NCBI GenBank assembly: GCA_963835935.1
Contig: CAWIHK010000002.1
Location: 372,001 to 436,000 of the forward strand
DNA from: CAWIHK01 sp963835935
GTDB lineage: Bacteria > Bacteroidota > Ignavibacteria > UBA10030 > CAVZMI01
Reading direction: 5' to 3'
Length of the DNA: 64,000 nt
The translations under genes were made by a program, and so were the position numbers. Shown one piece after another: positions 36,156 through 45,456 of the stretch. Within the stretch, counting starts at the first letter, position 1. Each line of letters opens with the position of its first letter. The notes under the pieces are model-generated. The model was not told the DNA's origin and ran no database searches. It saw only the letters and a program-made list of their open reading frames with translations.

Positions 36156-36553
36156 ACATTCCTTATCATAATAACTACTCGTGACTATTCGTGTCCATTA
36201 TTTCAATTATCAGTCGCATTGAAAATCACCCAAGTGAAGATACGAAATAATAAACAAAAAGTCATCTTTTCCTGAACAATAATATGGATTTATACATTTT
36301 TTTCATATCGGGATAATTCAGTATGGGTAAAAGTCAAGACACCAATTAATCAAACACTACCATAAATTAATACTCTCTTTTTTACTGCCTTCTTTATATA
36401 GATAAACAAATTCCAACATCTTCGATGTTCATTCTTTTAATTGCCCTCTCGCAATTAAAATTTGTTTTGCTTAATTTATGCATCAAAGAAAAAGATTGCT
36501 TCGAAGTTTATACATGATTGGCACATAACATCATTTATGAAAGGGCGACTCAA
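36156..36553. other. 398-bp divergent intergenic region
   Basis: An AT-rich spacer between the divergent GH9 and esterase genes, so both promoters should lie here. I find no open frame and no convincing TAnnTTTG/TTTG pair on either strand. The last 40 bases before 36554 include AAAGGG, which serves as the ribosome site of the esterase gene. Confidence 0.5.
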
Positions 36554-38776
36554 ATGAAAATCATATATCTATTTTTAGCAACAATTTTTCTTTTTATACT
36601 CACATTCAACTTAACATACGCGACGACTACGATTCCCGCGAACGATCCAAACATACAGTACTTCGGCCGGTGGGATTTTACAAATCCGCTGGCGCCGGCT
36701 CATTCATGGCCAGGCGTCTACGTTTGTACTGTGTTCGAAGGAACAAGCATTGGAGTCAGAATTAATGATAACTGGTGCTACTATAATGTAACGATCGACG
36801 ACTCAATTAATTTTATATTTCACGGAACTGTGTCGGGAGCGAACTCTTATACTCTACGAACCGGACTTCCTGACGGGCACCACACAATTCGATTTGCAAA
36901 AAGAGATGAAACGAATTGGACAAGTTTCACATTCTATGGATTCGTACTCGACGATGGAAAGAGTTTGCTGCCACCCACAGCGGCTCCGCAAAGAAAAATT
37001 GAATTTATCGGCGATTCATTTACATGCGCAGCCGGCAATGAGTGGACAAGCAACGATACGCAACCGCCAGACGAATCGTATACAAACATTGATGAAGGAT
37101 TCGGGCCAATCATCGCGCGACATTACGGCGCGCAATATCATATGACAAGTATCTCGGGTTACGGACTTGTGTTGGATTGGCAAGGTAATTATGCAAACAA
37201 TTTGCCCGATCGTTTTGACCGTGCACTCGGATACACAAATCTTCCCAAGTGGGATTTTGAACAATGGATTCCAAATCTGGTCGTTATTTGTCTTGGATTA
37301 AATGATTACAATGGTTGGAATGGATACACAATCGGCACACTTCCAGAGGATGAAAAAGATTTATTCGAATCCCGTTACCACGATTACATTTCATGGATCC
37401 GCTTGGTCTATCCGGGTGTGAAAATCCTCGCGGTCGCACCTCATCCAGATTGGCTGCAATCAACTATTTCTGAAGTAGTAGATCAGGAAAAAAGCATGGG
37501 CAACACCGATGTGTTTTATGGGATGTTTCCATATTATCCTGGTGGTTATGTAAACATAGGCCATCCCACGGTCGCAACTCATCATAAAATTGCCGACACG
37601 CTCGTAACTTTCATCGACAAATTTAATCCGTGGCAACAGTACATAGACACGATTCCACCAGCATTTGTTCATCTGCCGGTCTCGCCATTTACAGTTTGTT
37701 CTGCATCATACGCGCTCAATTTAGAAACAGACGAATATGCAACAGTGCGCTACAGCGCGCACGATACAACTTATGCGAATATGGAAAATCAGTTTACTAC
37801 AACCGGAAAGCGAAATCACTCGGTGACTCTCAATTGTCTCCCCGGCCAAAACTATATTTATTACATCCGCGCCATGGATCTTGCCGGAAACACATCACAT
37901 TCATCAGTCGTTATCCAATTCAATGTCGATACATCCAAGAGTGTGTTGACATGGAAATCTCCGACATTCGACGACTCTAAATGGAAAACCGGCGCAGCGC
38001 CGTTGGGAGCCGATTCCTCAGCAGGAAATAATACTTTATTAGCACACGTCCAGACTTCGTACTTCAGAAAAAAAGTTGTTGTCGATAACGTTGACAGTAC
38101 GAATGGGCTTAGTTTGAATATAAAATGCAACGACGGATACGTTGTATATATCAATGGCAAGGAACTTAAACGCAAAAATCTTGCTACTCGCGGCGAAATA
38201 ACATTCGATATGTTTGCCAACAGTGCGTCGAACCTTAATGATTCTCTAAGCATGACATCCGCGAATAAAAATTTGAATCTATGGGAAAACGGCACGAACG
38301 TCATAGCAGTTGAAGTTCATTCAAACAATACAAACGCTTGTTTGTCGTTCGATTCGAAACTCGTCGACAGCAAAGGAAACTCATATTATGCATATGGTTC
38401 GAGCTGGTTGTACGACGACGAAGGAGCGGCACCGCAAGATCAGGCAGGCGCCAAAACGACTGGAGTTCTTGCGAACAATAATGTCGTAGATAGATTTCAA
38501 TTGTACCAGAACTATCCGAATCCATTCAATCCGGCCACTATCGTGAGATATCAATTGGGTGGAAATGGATCTCGTTTTAATGTTTCGTTAAAAGTATTCG
38601 ATGTGCTCGGACAAGAAGTGGCAACTCTCGTCAATGGTGTGGAAGATAAAGGATTTCATCAAATTACCTGGAACGCATCGAAATACGGAAGCGGAATTTA
38701 TTTCGTCCGCCTGAATTCACGCGATCAATCGGGCAAGCTCTCCACCCAATCAATGAAGATGATTTTGATGAAATAA
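36554..38776 (+). CDS. CE2-like SGNH carbohydrate esterase with type IX sorting tail
   Basis: A 740-residue secreted protein; ATG 36554 is preceded by AAAGGG, while the longer frame from 36518 has no signal peptide. Residues 28-140 form a jelly-roll N-domain (FGRWDFTNP, PDGHHTIRFAKR), as in carbohydrate esterase family 2. The SGNH hydrolase domain has GDSFT (Ser155), VVICLGLNDYNG and the catalytic His in GHPTVATHHKIAD (about 337). CE2 enzymes remove acetyl groups from xylan or mannan. After it come a fibronectin-like segment (about 360-460) and a galactose-binding-like sandwich (SPTFDDSKWKTGAAPLGA to AVEVHSNN). The C-terminus is a type IX tail (LYQNYPNPFNPATIVRYQLG). It is co-oriented with and 77 bases before the mannanase. 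Confidence 0.8.
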   Translation: MKIIYLFLATIFLFILTFNLTYATTTIPANDPNIQYFGRWDFTNPLAPAHSWPGVYVCTVFEGTSIGVRINDNWCYYNVTIDDSINFIFHGTVSGANSYTLRTGLPDGHHTIRFAKRDETNWTSFTFYGFVLDDGKSLLPPTAAPQRKIEFIGDSFTCAAGNEWTSNDTQPPDESYTNIDEGFGPIIARHYGAQYHMTSISGYGLVLDWQGNYANNLPDRFDRALGYTNLPKWDFEQWIPNLVVICLGLNDYNGWNGYTIGTLPEDEKDLFESRYHDYISWIRLVYPGVKILAVAPHPDWLQSTISEVVDQEKSMGNTDVFYGMFPYYPGGYVNIGHPTVATHHKIADTLVTFIDKFNPWQQYIDTIPPAFVHLPVSPFTVCSASYALNLETDEYATVRYSAHDTTYANMENQFTTTGKRNHSVTLNCLPGQNYIYYIRAMDLAGNTSHSSVVIQFNVDTSKSVLTWKSPTFDDSKWKTGAAPLGADSSAGNNTLLAHVQTSYFRKKVVVDNVDSTNGLSLNIKCNDGYVVYINGKELKRKNLATRGEITFDMFANSASNLNDSLSMTSANKNLNLWENGTNVIAVEVHSNNTNACLSFDSKLVDSKGNSYYAYGSSWLYDDEGAAPQDQAGAKTTGVLANNNVVDRFQLYQNYPNPFNPATIVRYQLGGNGSRFNVSLKVFDVLGQEVATLVNGVEDKGFHQITWNASKYGSGIYFVRLNSRDQSGKLSTQSMKMILMK

Positions 38777-38853
38777 CGATGCCAGATTTCACAGTCGACG
38801 CTAATATGCTGAAGATAAAACAAATCGTTCATCATGGATTGAGAGATTGTGCA

Positions 38854-39909
38854 ATGAATATAAAAAAAATTTCGATTCTCCTTTTATCCGTATTTTCTCT
38901 TATAGCTTTTTCATTCGGTGAGGCCGGTGATTCTATCAAACCGGTCACACCGAATCCATCACCGGAAGCAGTGGCGCTTCTAAATTATATCTATAGCATT
39001 TCCGGCAAGCACACACTTGCCGGCCAGCATTGTAATCCTTTGTATGGCTCCGTTCGTCTGGCCGGAATTCAAAAAATGACAAAGAAGTATCCGGCAGTGT
39101 TCGGACAGGATTTCGGATTCAGCGAACCGGGAACATGGGACGGCATCAATTACCGCCAACAGATTGTCGACGAAGCGATCCGGCGATATTCAGAGGGATT
39201 CATTATCACAATCATGTGGCATGCAGTTCGTCCAATCGAAGATGAGCCTGTCGATTTTCTGCAATCGGTGGAGGGAAAACTTACGGATAAACAGTGGCAG
39301 GAGTTGATTACACCCGGAACAATTATAAATGAGCGATGGAAATCGCAGGTGGATGTGATAGCATGGTTCCTGAAACAATTAAAGTACGCGGGAGTTCCTG
39401 TGTTATGGCGCCCGTATCACGAGATGAACGGCGATTGGTTCTGGTGGGGTAAAAAAGACGGCGACGATGGATATAAAAAATTATGGAAGATGCTCTTCGA
39501 TCGTCTGGTGAATTTTCACGGATTGAATAATTTAATCTGGGTGTTCGACGCGAATGAGCTGAGAGAAAATGTTGATCCGTACGAAAAATATTTTCCGGGG
39601 CAGGATGTTGTAGATATTCTCGCGGCCGACATTTATAAAAACGGTTTTTCTCAAAACGATTATGATAAACTTCTTTCCATTGCCGGCAACAAACCTATTG
39701 CTATGGGTGAAGTAGGAATGGTTCCTACACCGGAAATTCTTCGATCGCAACCACGCTGGACATGGTTCATGGCATGGGGAGAAGGCGGCGGATATCAGGC
39801 TTATCAATCTATGAAAACATTATATGAATGCGATGAAGTATTGACGCTCGACAAATTGCCGTGGGTAACGGTGAAACAACCGAAGGTACATTATCCGGTT
39901 TTGAAATAA
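38854..39909 (+). CDS. Glycoside hydrolase family 26 beta-mannanase
   Basis: A 351-residue secreted retaining glycosidase. ATG 38854 begins a normal signal peptide (ISILLLSVFSLIAFSFG); an in-frame ATG at 38779, two bases after the esterase stop, would bury it. The GH26 landmarks are complete: HTLAGQH near the N-terminus, VPVLWRPYHEMNGDWFWWG with acid/base Glu190, LIWVFD, and PIAMGEVG with nucleophile Glu286. Family members cut beta-1,4-mannans, releasing manno-oligosaccharides; the pairing with a CE2-type deacetylase fits acetylated glucomannan. There is no type IX tail or lipobox, so the enzyme should be periplasmic or released. The ribosome site is weak (GAGAG), and coupling to the esterase gene is likely. 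Confidence 0.9.
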   Translation: MNIKKISILLLSVFSLIAFSFGEAGDSIKPVTPNPSPEAVALLNYIYSISGKHTLAGQHCNPLYGSVRLAGIQKMTKKYPAVFGQDFGFSEPGTWDGINYRQQIVDEAIRRYSEGFIITIMWHAVRPIEDEPVDFLQSVEGKLTDKQWQELITPGTIINERWKSQVDVIAWFLKQLKYAGVPVLWRPYHEMNGDWFWWGKKDGDDGYKKLWKMLFDRLVNFHGLNNLIWVFDANELRENVDPYEKYFPGQDVVDILAADIYKNGFSQNDYDKLLSIAGNKPIAMGEVGMVPTPEILRSQPRWTWFMAWGEGGGYQAYQSMKTLYECDEVLTLDKLPWVTVKQPKVHYPVLK

Positions 39910-40307
39910 TCGATACAAAGCTTTTAATGTGGAATTATATCATGTCGCTCACCGGAATAAGTTCTTTACCGGTATAATGTAGCGTTGACATATCTGGAAT
40001 AATGATAGATCAAAAATGTGTTTGCCGAAAAATTATGGCAAACAAGGCTTGATATCTTCGTATCAGTTTAGTAATATGTCGATAGGATTTTGTTTTATTC
40101 AATACACTTTTATTTCTTTTCAAATATCAAGATGGATGGTTTTAAATATTCCTCTTGTCAACGATTGTAAATACATCTTTTACAATAACATCCGGCGAGA
40201 GGAATTTTCTCTTATCTGTCAAGACTGTTTTACCGAAGATACTAATATGTCGAATAGCCAATTTTCAGGATATTGGTCAGATTTGAAAAGAAAATGAAAG
40301 AACAAAT
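39910..40307. other. 398-bp spacer before the FIST gene, no convincing gene
   Basis: AT-rich. A small stem ACCGG/CCGGT lies shortly after the mannanase stop with no T run. An open frame at 40016-40297 codes for 93 residues rich in Phe/Ile/Cys with no ribosome site and no family resemblance; I do not regard it as a gene. The FIST promoter is presumably here. Confidence 0.45.
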
Positions 40308-41435
40308 ATGTTAACCATCCAGGTCGATCCCGCCGGGACAGTTGAAGGTTTTCAAAGTATCCTAAAACAAACAATATCTCAAAAGGATGTGGCAGGAATC
40401 TTGATTCTTGCGTGTGACGCCAATGACTTCATACCGGAAACTGTCGATACTATTTTAAAAGATATTCCAGTACCCATATTCGGTGGAGTTTTTCCCGAAC
40501 TCATCCATGGCCGAAAAAAGTTGACAAGAGGAACCATCGTAGCAGGTTTATCCACTCATCCAAATGTACAAATCGTATCTCATTTAAGTGATCCATCGAT
40601 AGATTATGATAAAATCATCAGTCGAAAATTTCCGGAGAGCAGTAAGAACCAAACAATGTTCGTACTGGTGGATGGTTTTTCACAGAGGATTAGTGCGTTG
40701 ATTGACAGCTTGTTCAATTTTTTTGGTCTGGAAGTGAACTACATTGGTGGAGGTACTGGTTCCCTGAGTTTTAAACAAAAACCCTGTCTGTTCACTAATG
40801 ATGGCCTCGTCCAGGATAGCGCTATTCTGGCGATGGTAGATAAAGCAAGCGGCATTGGTGTTAGCCACGGTTGGTATAGTGTGTGCGGCCCTTTCAAAGT
40901 AACCGAAGTCGACCGGAATGTTATTCTAACGCTTGATTGGCAGCCTGCCTTTTCGATTTATCGGCGAGTAATAGAAAAAGTAGCGCGTCGTAAATTTACC
41001 GATACGAATTTTTTCGAATTGGCAAAATGTTATCCATTTGGCATCAAACGGCTTGGCGGCGAAATGATCGTCCGGGACCCAATCATGGTTAAAGAAAATG
41101 GTTCTCTTGTATGTGTGGGGGAAGTGCCCACAGATAGCTATGTGGATATCCTGACCGGCGATGTATCGTCACTTGTGAATGCTGCCAGAAAAGCTCTAAC
41201 ACTCAGTCTGCAAGCTTATCATGGTTCCGCTACACAGAAAGTAATTTTCTTTATTGATTGTATCTCCCGTGTACTCTTTTTAGATAAAGAATTTGAGAAG
41301 GAAATCCAGGCAGTATATCAAGAAGACATTCCTCTCATCGGAGCACTGACTCTTGGTGAGATTGCCAACAGCGGAAAAGATTATTTGGAGTTTTACAACA
41401 AGACTGCTGTTGTTGGTTGTATGGAGGCACAATGA
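40308..41435 (+). CDS. FIST-domain sensory protein
   Basis: A 375-residue cytosolic protein. The first half (VAGILILACDANDFIPETVD, FGGVFPELI, NYIGGGTGSLSFKQKPCLFT) matches the FIST N-domain, and the second (WQPAFSIYRRVIE, SLVCVGEVPTDSYVDILTGD, GALTLGEIANSG) the FIST C-domain. FIST proteins are predicted ligand sensors, thought to bind small molecules such as amino acids, and are often encoded next to or fused with histidine kinases and cyclic-di-GMP enzymes. Its stop overlaps the start of the hybrid kinase as ATGA (41432-41435), so the two are coupled and probably form a sensor-kinase pair. The start ATG has only a weak purine tract upstream. Confidence 0.87.
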   Translation: MLTIQVDPAGTVEGFQSILKQTISQKDVAGILILACDANDFIPETVDTILKDIPVPIFGGVFPELIHGRKKLTRGTIVAGLSTHPNVQIVSHLSDPSIDYDKIISRKFPESSKNQTMFVLVDGFSQRISALIDSLFNFFGLEVNYIGGGTGSLSFKQKPCLFTNDGLVQDSAILAMVDKASGIGVSHGWYSVCGPFKVTEVDRNVILTLDWQPAFSIYRRVIEKVARRKFTDTNFFELAKCYPFGIKRLGGEMIVRDPIMVKENGSLVCVGEVPTDSYVDILTGDVSSLVNAARKALTLSLQAYHGSATQKVIFFIDCISRVLFLDKEFEKEIQAVYQEDIPLIGALTLGEIANSGKDYLEFYNKTAVVGCMEAQ

Positions 41436-44400
41436 GCAACGCAATCGAGCAACTTCAAGTATTGTATGAAATTGCAATGTCGATTGGTTCAAGTTTGGAT
41501 TTACACCCGATGCTTAAAAACAGTCTGGCAGTTCTTCTTAAAAAATTGAATTGTTCTGCCGGCGGGGTTCTTTTTTTCAGGCCGGGCCCTATCTCAAGTC
41601 TGGAATTAAATGATTCGCAAGAAATTCATTTCGAGGAGATCTTTAATATTCCCCGGCGTATTTCTAATAACAAAGCCTACCAGTCTGCAATACGGCGTTT
41701 GCCGAAAACAATCCCTGCAAATCGAGTGGACGTTTTTTTAAAGCACTTACCTCTCAGTGGCCAGGAAGAACCGGGAAACTATTTTTATATCCTGGAACTG
41801 CCGGATATTGGTTTGCTGATTCTTACAAAATACGGTGATGAACTGGATTCTGTCATTCTTAAATCTCTAAAACTTTTATCGAACAAACTTGCAGATGCAT
41901 GCAAAGCCTGCTTACAAAATGCCGAGTTAAGCGAAAGCGAGGAAAAGTATCGTCGTATTGTAGATACAGCAAACGAAGGTATCTGGGTGGTGGATGAAAA
42001 CAAACTGACAAATTTTGTAAATACACGAATGGCTGAGATGCTCGGCTACCAACCGGAAGAGATGATTGGGTGGGAGTTGAAATCATTTGTCATCAAAGAA
42101 GATTTTCTTGATTATGACAAAAAGATGGAAAATCGTCGAAATGGTGTGACAGAACAATATGAGCGCCGATGGCGCAGCAAAGACGAGAAAATTGTTTGGA
42201 CTATCGTTTCGGAAACACCCTTATTCGATAGTGAACATAAATTTCGCGGTTCGTTTGCAATGATCACTAACATCGCTGAACGGAAAGCCGCGGAAGAAAC
42301 TCAACAGCACGAGCGCCTTCTTCTTAGAACTCTTATTAATCATCTGCCTGTTGCAGTGTGGGCGAAAGATAAAAACTATTGCAGAACCATTGTTAATCCG
42401 GCTTATGTCCACGGAGTGAACCTTTCAACCGGAAACCCATCTCTTTCAGATGCAGACTTGATCGGGACAACCGACTTTGATGTCTATCCGAAAAACGAGG
42501 CAGAAAGCTACCTTGCCGAAGAAGAAAAAATCATCAAAGAGGGCCACGCTATAATAGGTGAGGAGAGATCCGGACTTGGCCTGGACGGTAAAAAGCACTG
42601 GCAATTGACTTCCAAAGTGCCGTTGCAAGACGAAAATGGAGAAATCATCGGCCTTGTAGGTTTAAGCACGGACATCACCGATTTAAAGCAGACTGAAGAA
42701 GCGCTTCGTTTATCTGAAAATCAATATAGAAATCTTTTTGAACAAGCGAATGAAGCAATTCTTATATTTGAACCTTCAAAGGAAATCATTCTGGAGGCAA
42801 ACTCGAAAGCCTGCGAAATTCATGGCTATACCCGAGAAGAGTTTATTGGTATGAGCCTGAAGGATGTTTCAAAAGATGCAGACCGGGGTACCCTTGCTAT
42901 TGATCAAGTTTTGGCATACAACAATCTTAAAGGATTCGAGTCAATTCACAGGCGGAAAGATGGCGCCGAAATTCATTTTCTTATAAATGCTTCTGTGATT
43001 GAATACAATGGTGTAAAAGCCATTCTCTCGATCAGCCGTGATATCACCGAACGAAAGCGGGCAGAAGAACTGCTCAAGCAAAGCGAATCACAGTATCGTT
43101 TGCTGGCCGATCACATGAAAGATACGGTATGGCTCATGGATATGAATTTAAAAACAATCTACATTAGCCCATCCGTTGAAAAATTGCGTGGATATACATT
43201 GGAAGAAATTCAACAATTACCTCTTGATCGGCAACTCGCACCTGTTTCATACCAGGCAGCCATGAATGCCATTTTGGAGGAGATACCCAGAGCATTGGCA
43301 GACCCAACTTATAATTTTTCGCGTACTCTGGAGCTTGAATTCTATCGCAAAGACGGTGCAACATATTGGTCGGAAAACAGTTTTAACCTTATCCGTGATG
43401 AGAACGGAACCCCATTGTCCATCTTGGGTGAAGGAAGAGACATCACCGATCGCAAGCGAGCCGAAGAAGCTCTTCGTGAAAAAGAAAAACAATTCCGAAG
43501 AGTTGTCGAACATATCAACGATGCATTAATAGTCGACGACGCTGCCGGCAACATTTTATTTGCCAACAATCAATTCCTTTCTTTATTTGGATTCGTGAGG
43601 GAAGAACTTCCGTCTCTTAAAATAGAAGATTGCGCAGCCCCGGAATATCGTGCGGAACTACAGGGTCGATACGAAAAACAACTCCCCACACATTTTGAGT
43701 TTGAGGGAATCCGACGAGACGGTCAAAGACGCTGGCTGGAAGTTGGTGTGGTTCCAGTCATTGGAGATAATGGCAGCGTCATGGGGACGCAATCTACCAT
43801 GCGCGATATTACAGAAAAGAAGAAGCTCGAAAAAGAATTTTTACAGATGCAGCGAATGGAAAGCATGGGAACCCTTGCCGGCGGTGTTGCTCATGATTTC
43901 AACAATATTCTCGGCATTATCATGGGGCATTCGTCGCTTCTCTCCCGCTCAGAGTATAACTCCTCGAAATTCTCCCGTAGCATCAACGCGATAATGAAAG
44001 CAGCCGAACGCGGTGCCGCGCTCAGCAAGCAATTGCTGACCTTCGCCCGAAAAACCGATGTTGTCTTTGAACCAACAATCGTGAACGAAATTATTATTGA
44101 GCTGATCAAACTATTGCACGAAACTTTTCAAAAAACAATTGTCGTTGTCACAGAACTCGAAAATAATATCCCGCCGGTCATTGCGGATACGACTCAATTG
44201 CATCAGGTGTTGCTGAACCTGTGTGTCAATGCCAGAGATGCAATGCCGATGGGTGGAACTCTCGCTATTACTACAACAAAGGTGAATCTGGATAATGTCG
44301 CCATAAAACATCCTCAAGCGACATCGAGTGAATACGTTCTACTTCGAGTTGCGGATACTGGAATTGGAATGAACGAAAAAACTTCACAAAAAATATTCGA

Positions 44401-44977
44401 ACCATTTTTCACAACAAAAGGACCGGGGAAAGGAACCGGATTAGGTCTTGCCCTCGTCTACGGAATCATCGAAACTCACAACGGTTTTATTGATGTTGAG
44501 AGCGAACCGGGAAAAGGAACCACATTCGACATTTACCTTCCCGTTCAATCCGGCAAAATCGCCCAACAAGATGAAGAGAACAAATCGGAACAAGACGCTC
44601 CCGGAGGAAACGAAACAATTCTGCTGATTGAGGACGAAGAAATGCTTTGTGAATTTTTGAAAGATGTTCTTGCCGCGAAGGGATACAATATTCTTACAGC
44701 CCAAGATGGCGAAGAAGGGCTTGCTGTCTATGCATCTCTGCAAGAAGAAATCAACATAGTAATTTGCGATATCGGTTTGCCGAAATACAGCGGCAGCGAA
44801 GTTCTTGCGAGGATCAAAGCCATTAATCCGAAGGCAAAAGTAATCTTCGCAAGCGGATTTATAGAACCGAACCTGAAATCTGAATTATATAAAGCAGGCG
44901 CAAAGTATTTCATACAAAAACCTTATTCGGCAAATGATGTTCTCAAGATTATAAGAAAAATAATTGACATGGAGTGA
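41432..44977 (+). CDS. Multi-PAS hybrid histidine kinase
   Basis: A 1181-residue cytosolic kinase; ATG 41432 with GGAGG upstream is preferred to the longer frame from 41417. Residues 1-160 are a GAF-like region. Five PAS domains start near 168, 297, 428, 550 and 683, each with the usual Y-R-x-L/I-V or F-G-Y motif. The HisKA helix has LAGGVAHDFNNIL with the phospho-accepting His near 820. The ATPase has NLCVNARDAMP, VADTGIGM, FEPFFTTKGPGKGTGLGL and SEPGKGTTFDIYLP. The C-terminus is a receiver (LLIEDEEMLC, Asp near 1113 in VICDIGLPKYSG, Lys in FIQKPYS). There is no membrane helix, so the input is cytosolic, presumably through FIST. No output domain is attached; the phosphate must move on to an unseen partner. 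Confidence 0.92.
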   Translation: MSNAIEQLQVLYEIAMSIGSSLDLHPMLKNSLAVLLKKLNCSAGGVLFFRPGPISSLELNDSQEIHFEEIFNIPRRISNNKAYQSAIRRLPKTIPANRVDVFLKHLPLSGQEEPGNYFYILELPDIGLLILTKYGDELDSVILKSLKLLSNKLADACKACLQNAELSESEEKYRRIVDTANEGIWVVDENKLTNFVNTRMAEMLGYQPEEMIGWELKSFVIKEDFLDYDKKMENRRNGVTEQYERRWRSKDEKIVWTIVSETPLFDSEHKFRGSFAMITNIAERKAAEETQQHERLLLRTLINHLPVAVWAKDKNYCRTIVNPAYVHGVNLSTGNPSLSDADLIGTTDFDVYPKNEAESYLAEEEKIIKEGHAIIGEERSGLGLDGKKHWQLTSKVPLQDENGEIIGLVGLSTDITDLKQTEEALRLSENQYRNLFEQANEAILIFEPSKEIILEANSKACEIHGYTREEFIGMSLKDVSKDADRGTLAIDQVLAYNNLKGFESIHRRKDGAEIHFLINASVIEYNGVKAILSISRDITERKRAEELLKQSESQYRLLADHMKDTVWLMDMNLKTIYISPSVEKLRGYTLEEIQQLPLDRQLAPVSYQAAMNAILEEIPRALADPTYNFSRTLELEFYRKDGATYWSENSFNLIRDENGTPLSILGEGRDITDRKRAEEALREKEKQFRRVVEHINDALIVDDAAGNILFANNQFLSLFGFVREELPSLKIEDCAAPEYRAELQGRYEKQLPTHFEFEGIRRDGQRRWLEVGVVPVIGDNGSVMGTQSTMRDITEKKKLEKEFLQMQRMESMGTLAGGVAHDFNNILGIIMGHSSLLSRSEYNSSKFSRSINAIMKAAERGAALSKQLLTFARKTDVVFEPTIVNEIIIELIKLLHETFQKTIVVVTELENNIPPVIADTTQLHQVLLNLCVNARDAMPMGGTLAITTTKVNLDNVAIKHPQATSSEYVLLRVADTGIGMNEKTSQKIFEPFFTTKGPGKGTGLGLALVYGIIETHNGFIDVESEPGKGTTFDIYLPVQSGKIAQQDEENKSEQDAPGGNETILLIEDEEMLCEFLKDVLAAKGYNILTAQDGEEGLAVYASLQEEINIVICDIGLPKYSGSEVLARIKAINPKAKVIFASGFIEPNLKSELYKAGAKYFIQKPYSANDVLKIIRKIIDME

Positions 44978-44984
44978 TGAATTT

Positions 44985-45010
44985 ATCCTTAACACAGCGA
45001 ATGGAATTCC
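44985..45010 (-). pseudogene. Relic of a FISUMP gene 3' end
   Basis: ATCCTTAACACAGCGAATGG and the next four bases (24 in all, 44985-45008) recur exactly at 51383-51406, where they code for the last residues (NSIRCVKD) of a FISUMP lipoprotein. Here, just after the hybrid kinase stop, no longer frame is attached and the final stop is lost (GAT AAA instead of GAT TAA). It is probably the edge of a deleted lipoprotein gene. The rest of the 44978-45456 spacer holds a MITE-like element and nothing else. Confidence 0.5.
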
Positions 45011-45244
45011 AAACATTCCTGCTACTATTGCAATTAGTTTACACTACCGTTCAGTTCATTCCATGAATAAATCATGTACCAAAATTATAAAGCTATATTT
45101 CATATCATCATTCTTTCTTCAAAAAGATTTTTGTCGGCAGTAATAAATTCCAACTGTTAATCCTTTTGGTGTCCATATTAGATTGTGCTAGCTTGAATTG
45201 AGGTTTTGTTCGATAAGGGTCAAAGCAATTCTGAAATTGCTAAG

Positions 45245-45427
45245 TAGTTCGCACTGAAAAACTCTAAGCTCGTTTCCCGAGCGTAGCCTAGGCCTCGCCG
45301 TGAGCGTTCGACTGAGGCTCACGCCGAAGACTCGGCCAAACGGGAAACATTATTTTGCGAAATTTGCCTATTATGGTCATCTCGACTACGCTCGATAACC
45401 TTGCTAATACTTTTTCAGTGCGAACTA
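45245..45427. mobile_element. MITE-like element, copy 2 (183 bp)
   Basis: Perfect 17-base terminal inverted repeats TAGTTCGCACTGAAAAA / TTTTTCAGTGCGAACTA. Inside is a hairpin with outer arms GTTTCCCG (45272-45279) / CGGGAAAC (45341-45348) and inner arms GTGAGC/GCTCAC around TTCGACTGAG, the same loop core as copy 1 at 9157-9344, although the arms differ in sequence. A TCTCGACTACGCTCGAT palindrome follows near 45380. TAAGTA flanks it on both sides (45241-45246 and 45425-45430, overlapping the repeat ends), a possible target duplication. There is no transposase gene. Confidence 0.72.
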
Positions 45428-45456
45428 AGTAAATATTTTCCCTCCTGTAATCCATT

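Noticed and set aside
35818..36159. 113-residue minus-strand frame with PELVEG/PEPVEG motifs over the start of the GH9 gene
   Set aside because: It is the alternative frame of the palindromic repeat inside the GH9 gene, not a gene of its own.
40016..40297. 93-residue open frame before the FIST gene
   Set aside because: No ribosome site, erratic composition (Phe, Ile, Cys, Tyr rich), no recognisable domain; likely an AT-rich chance frame.
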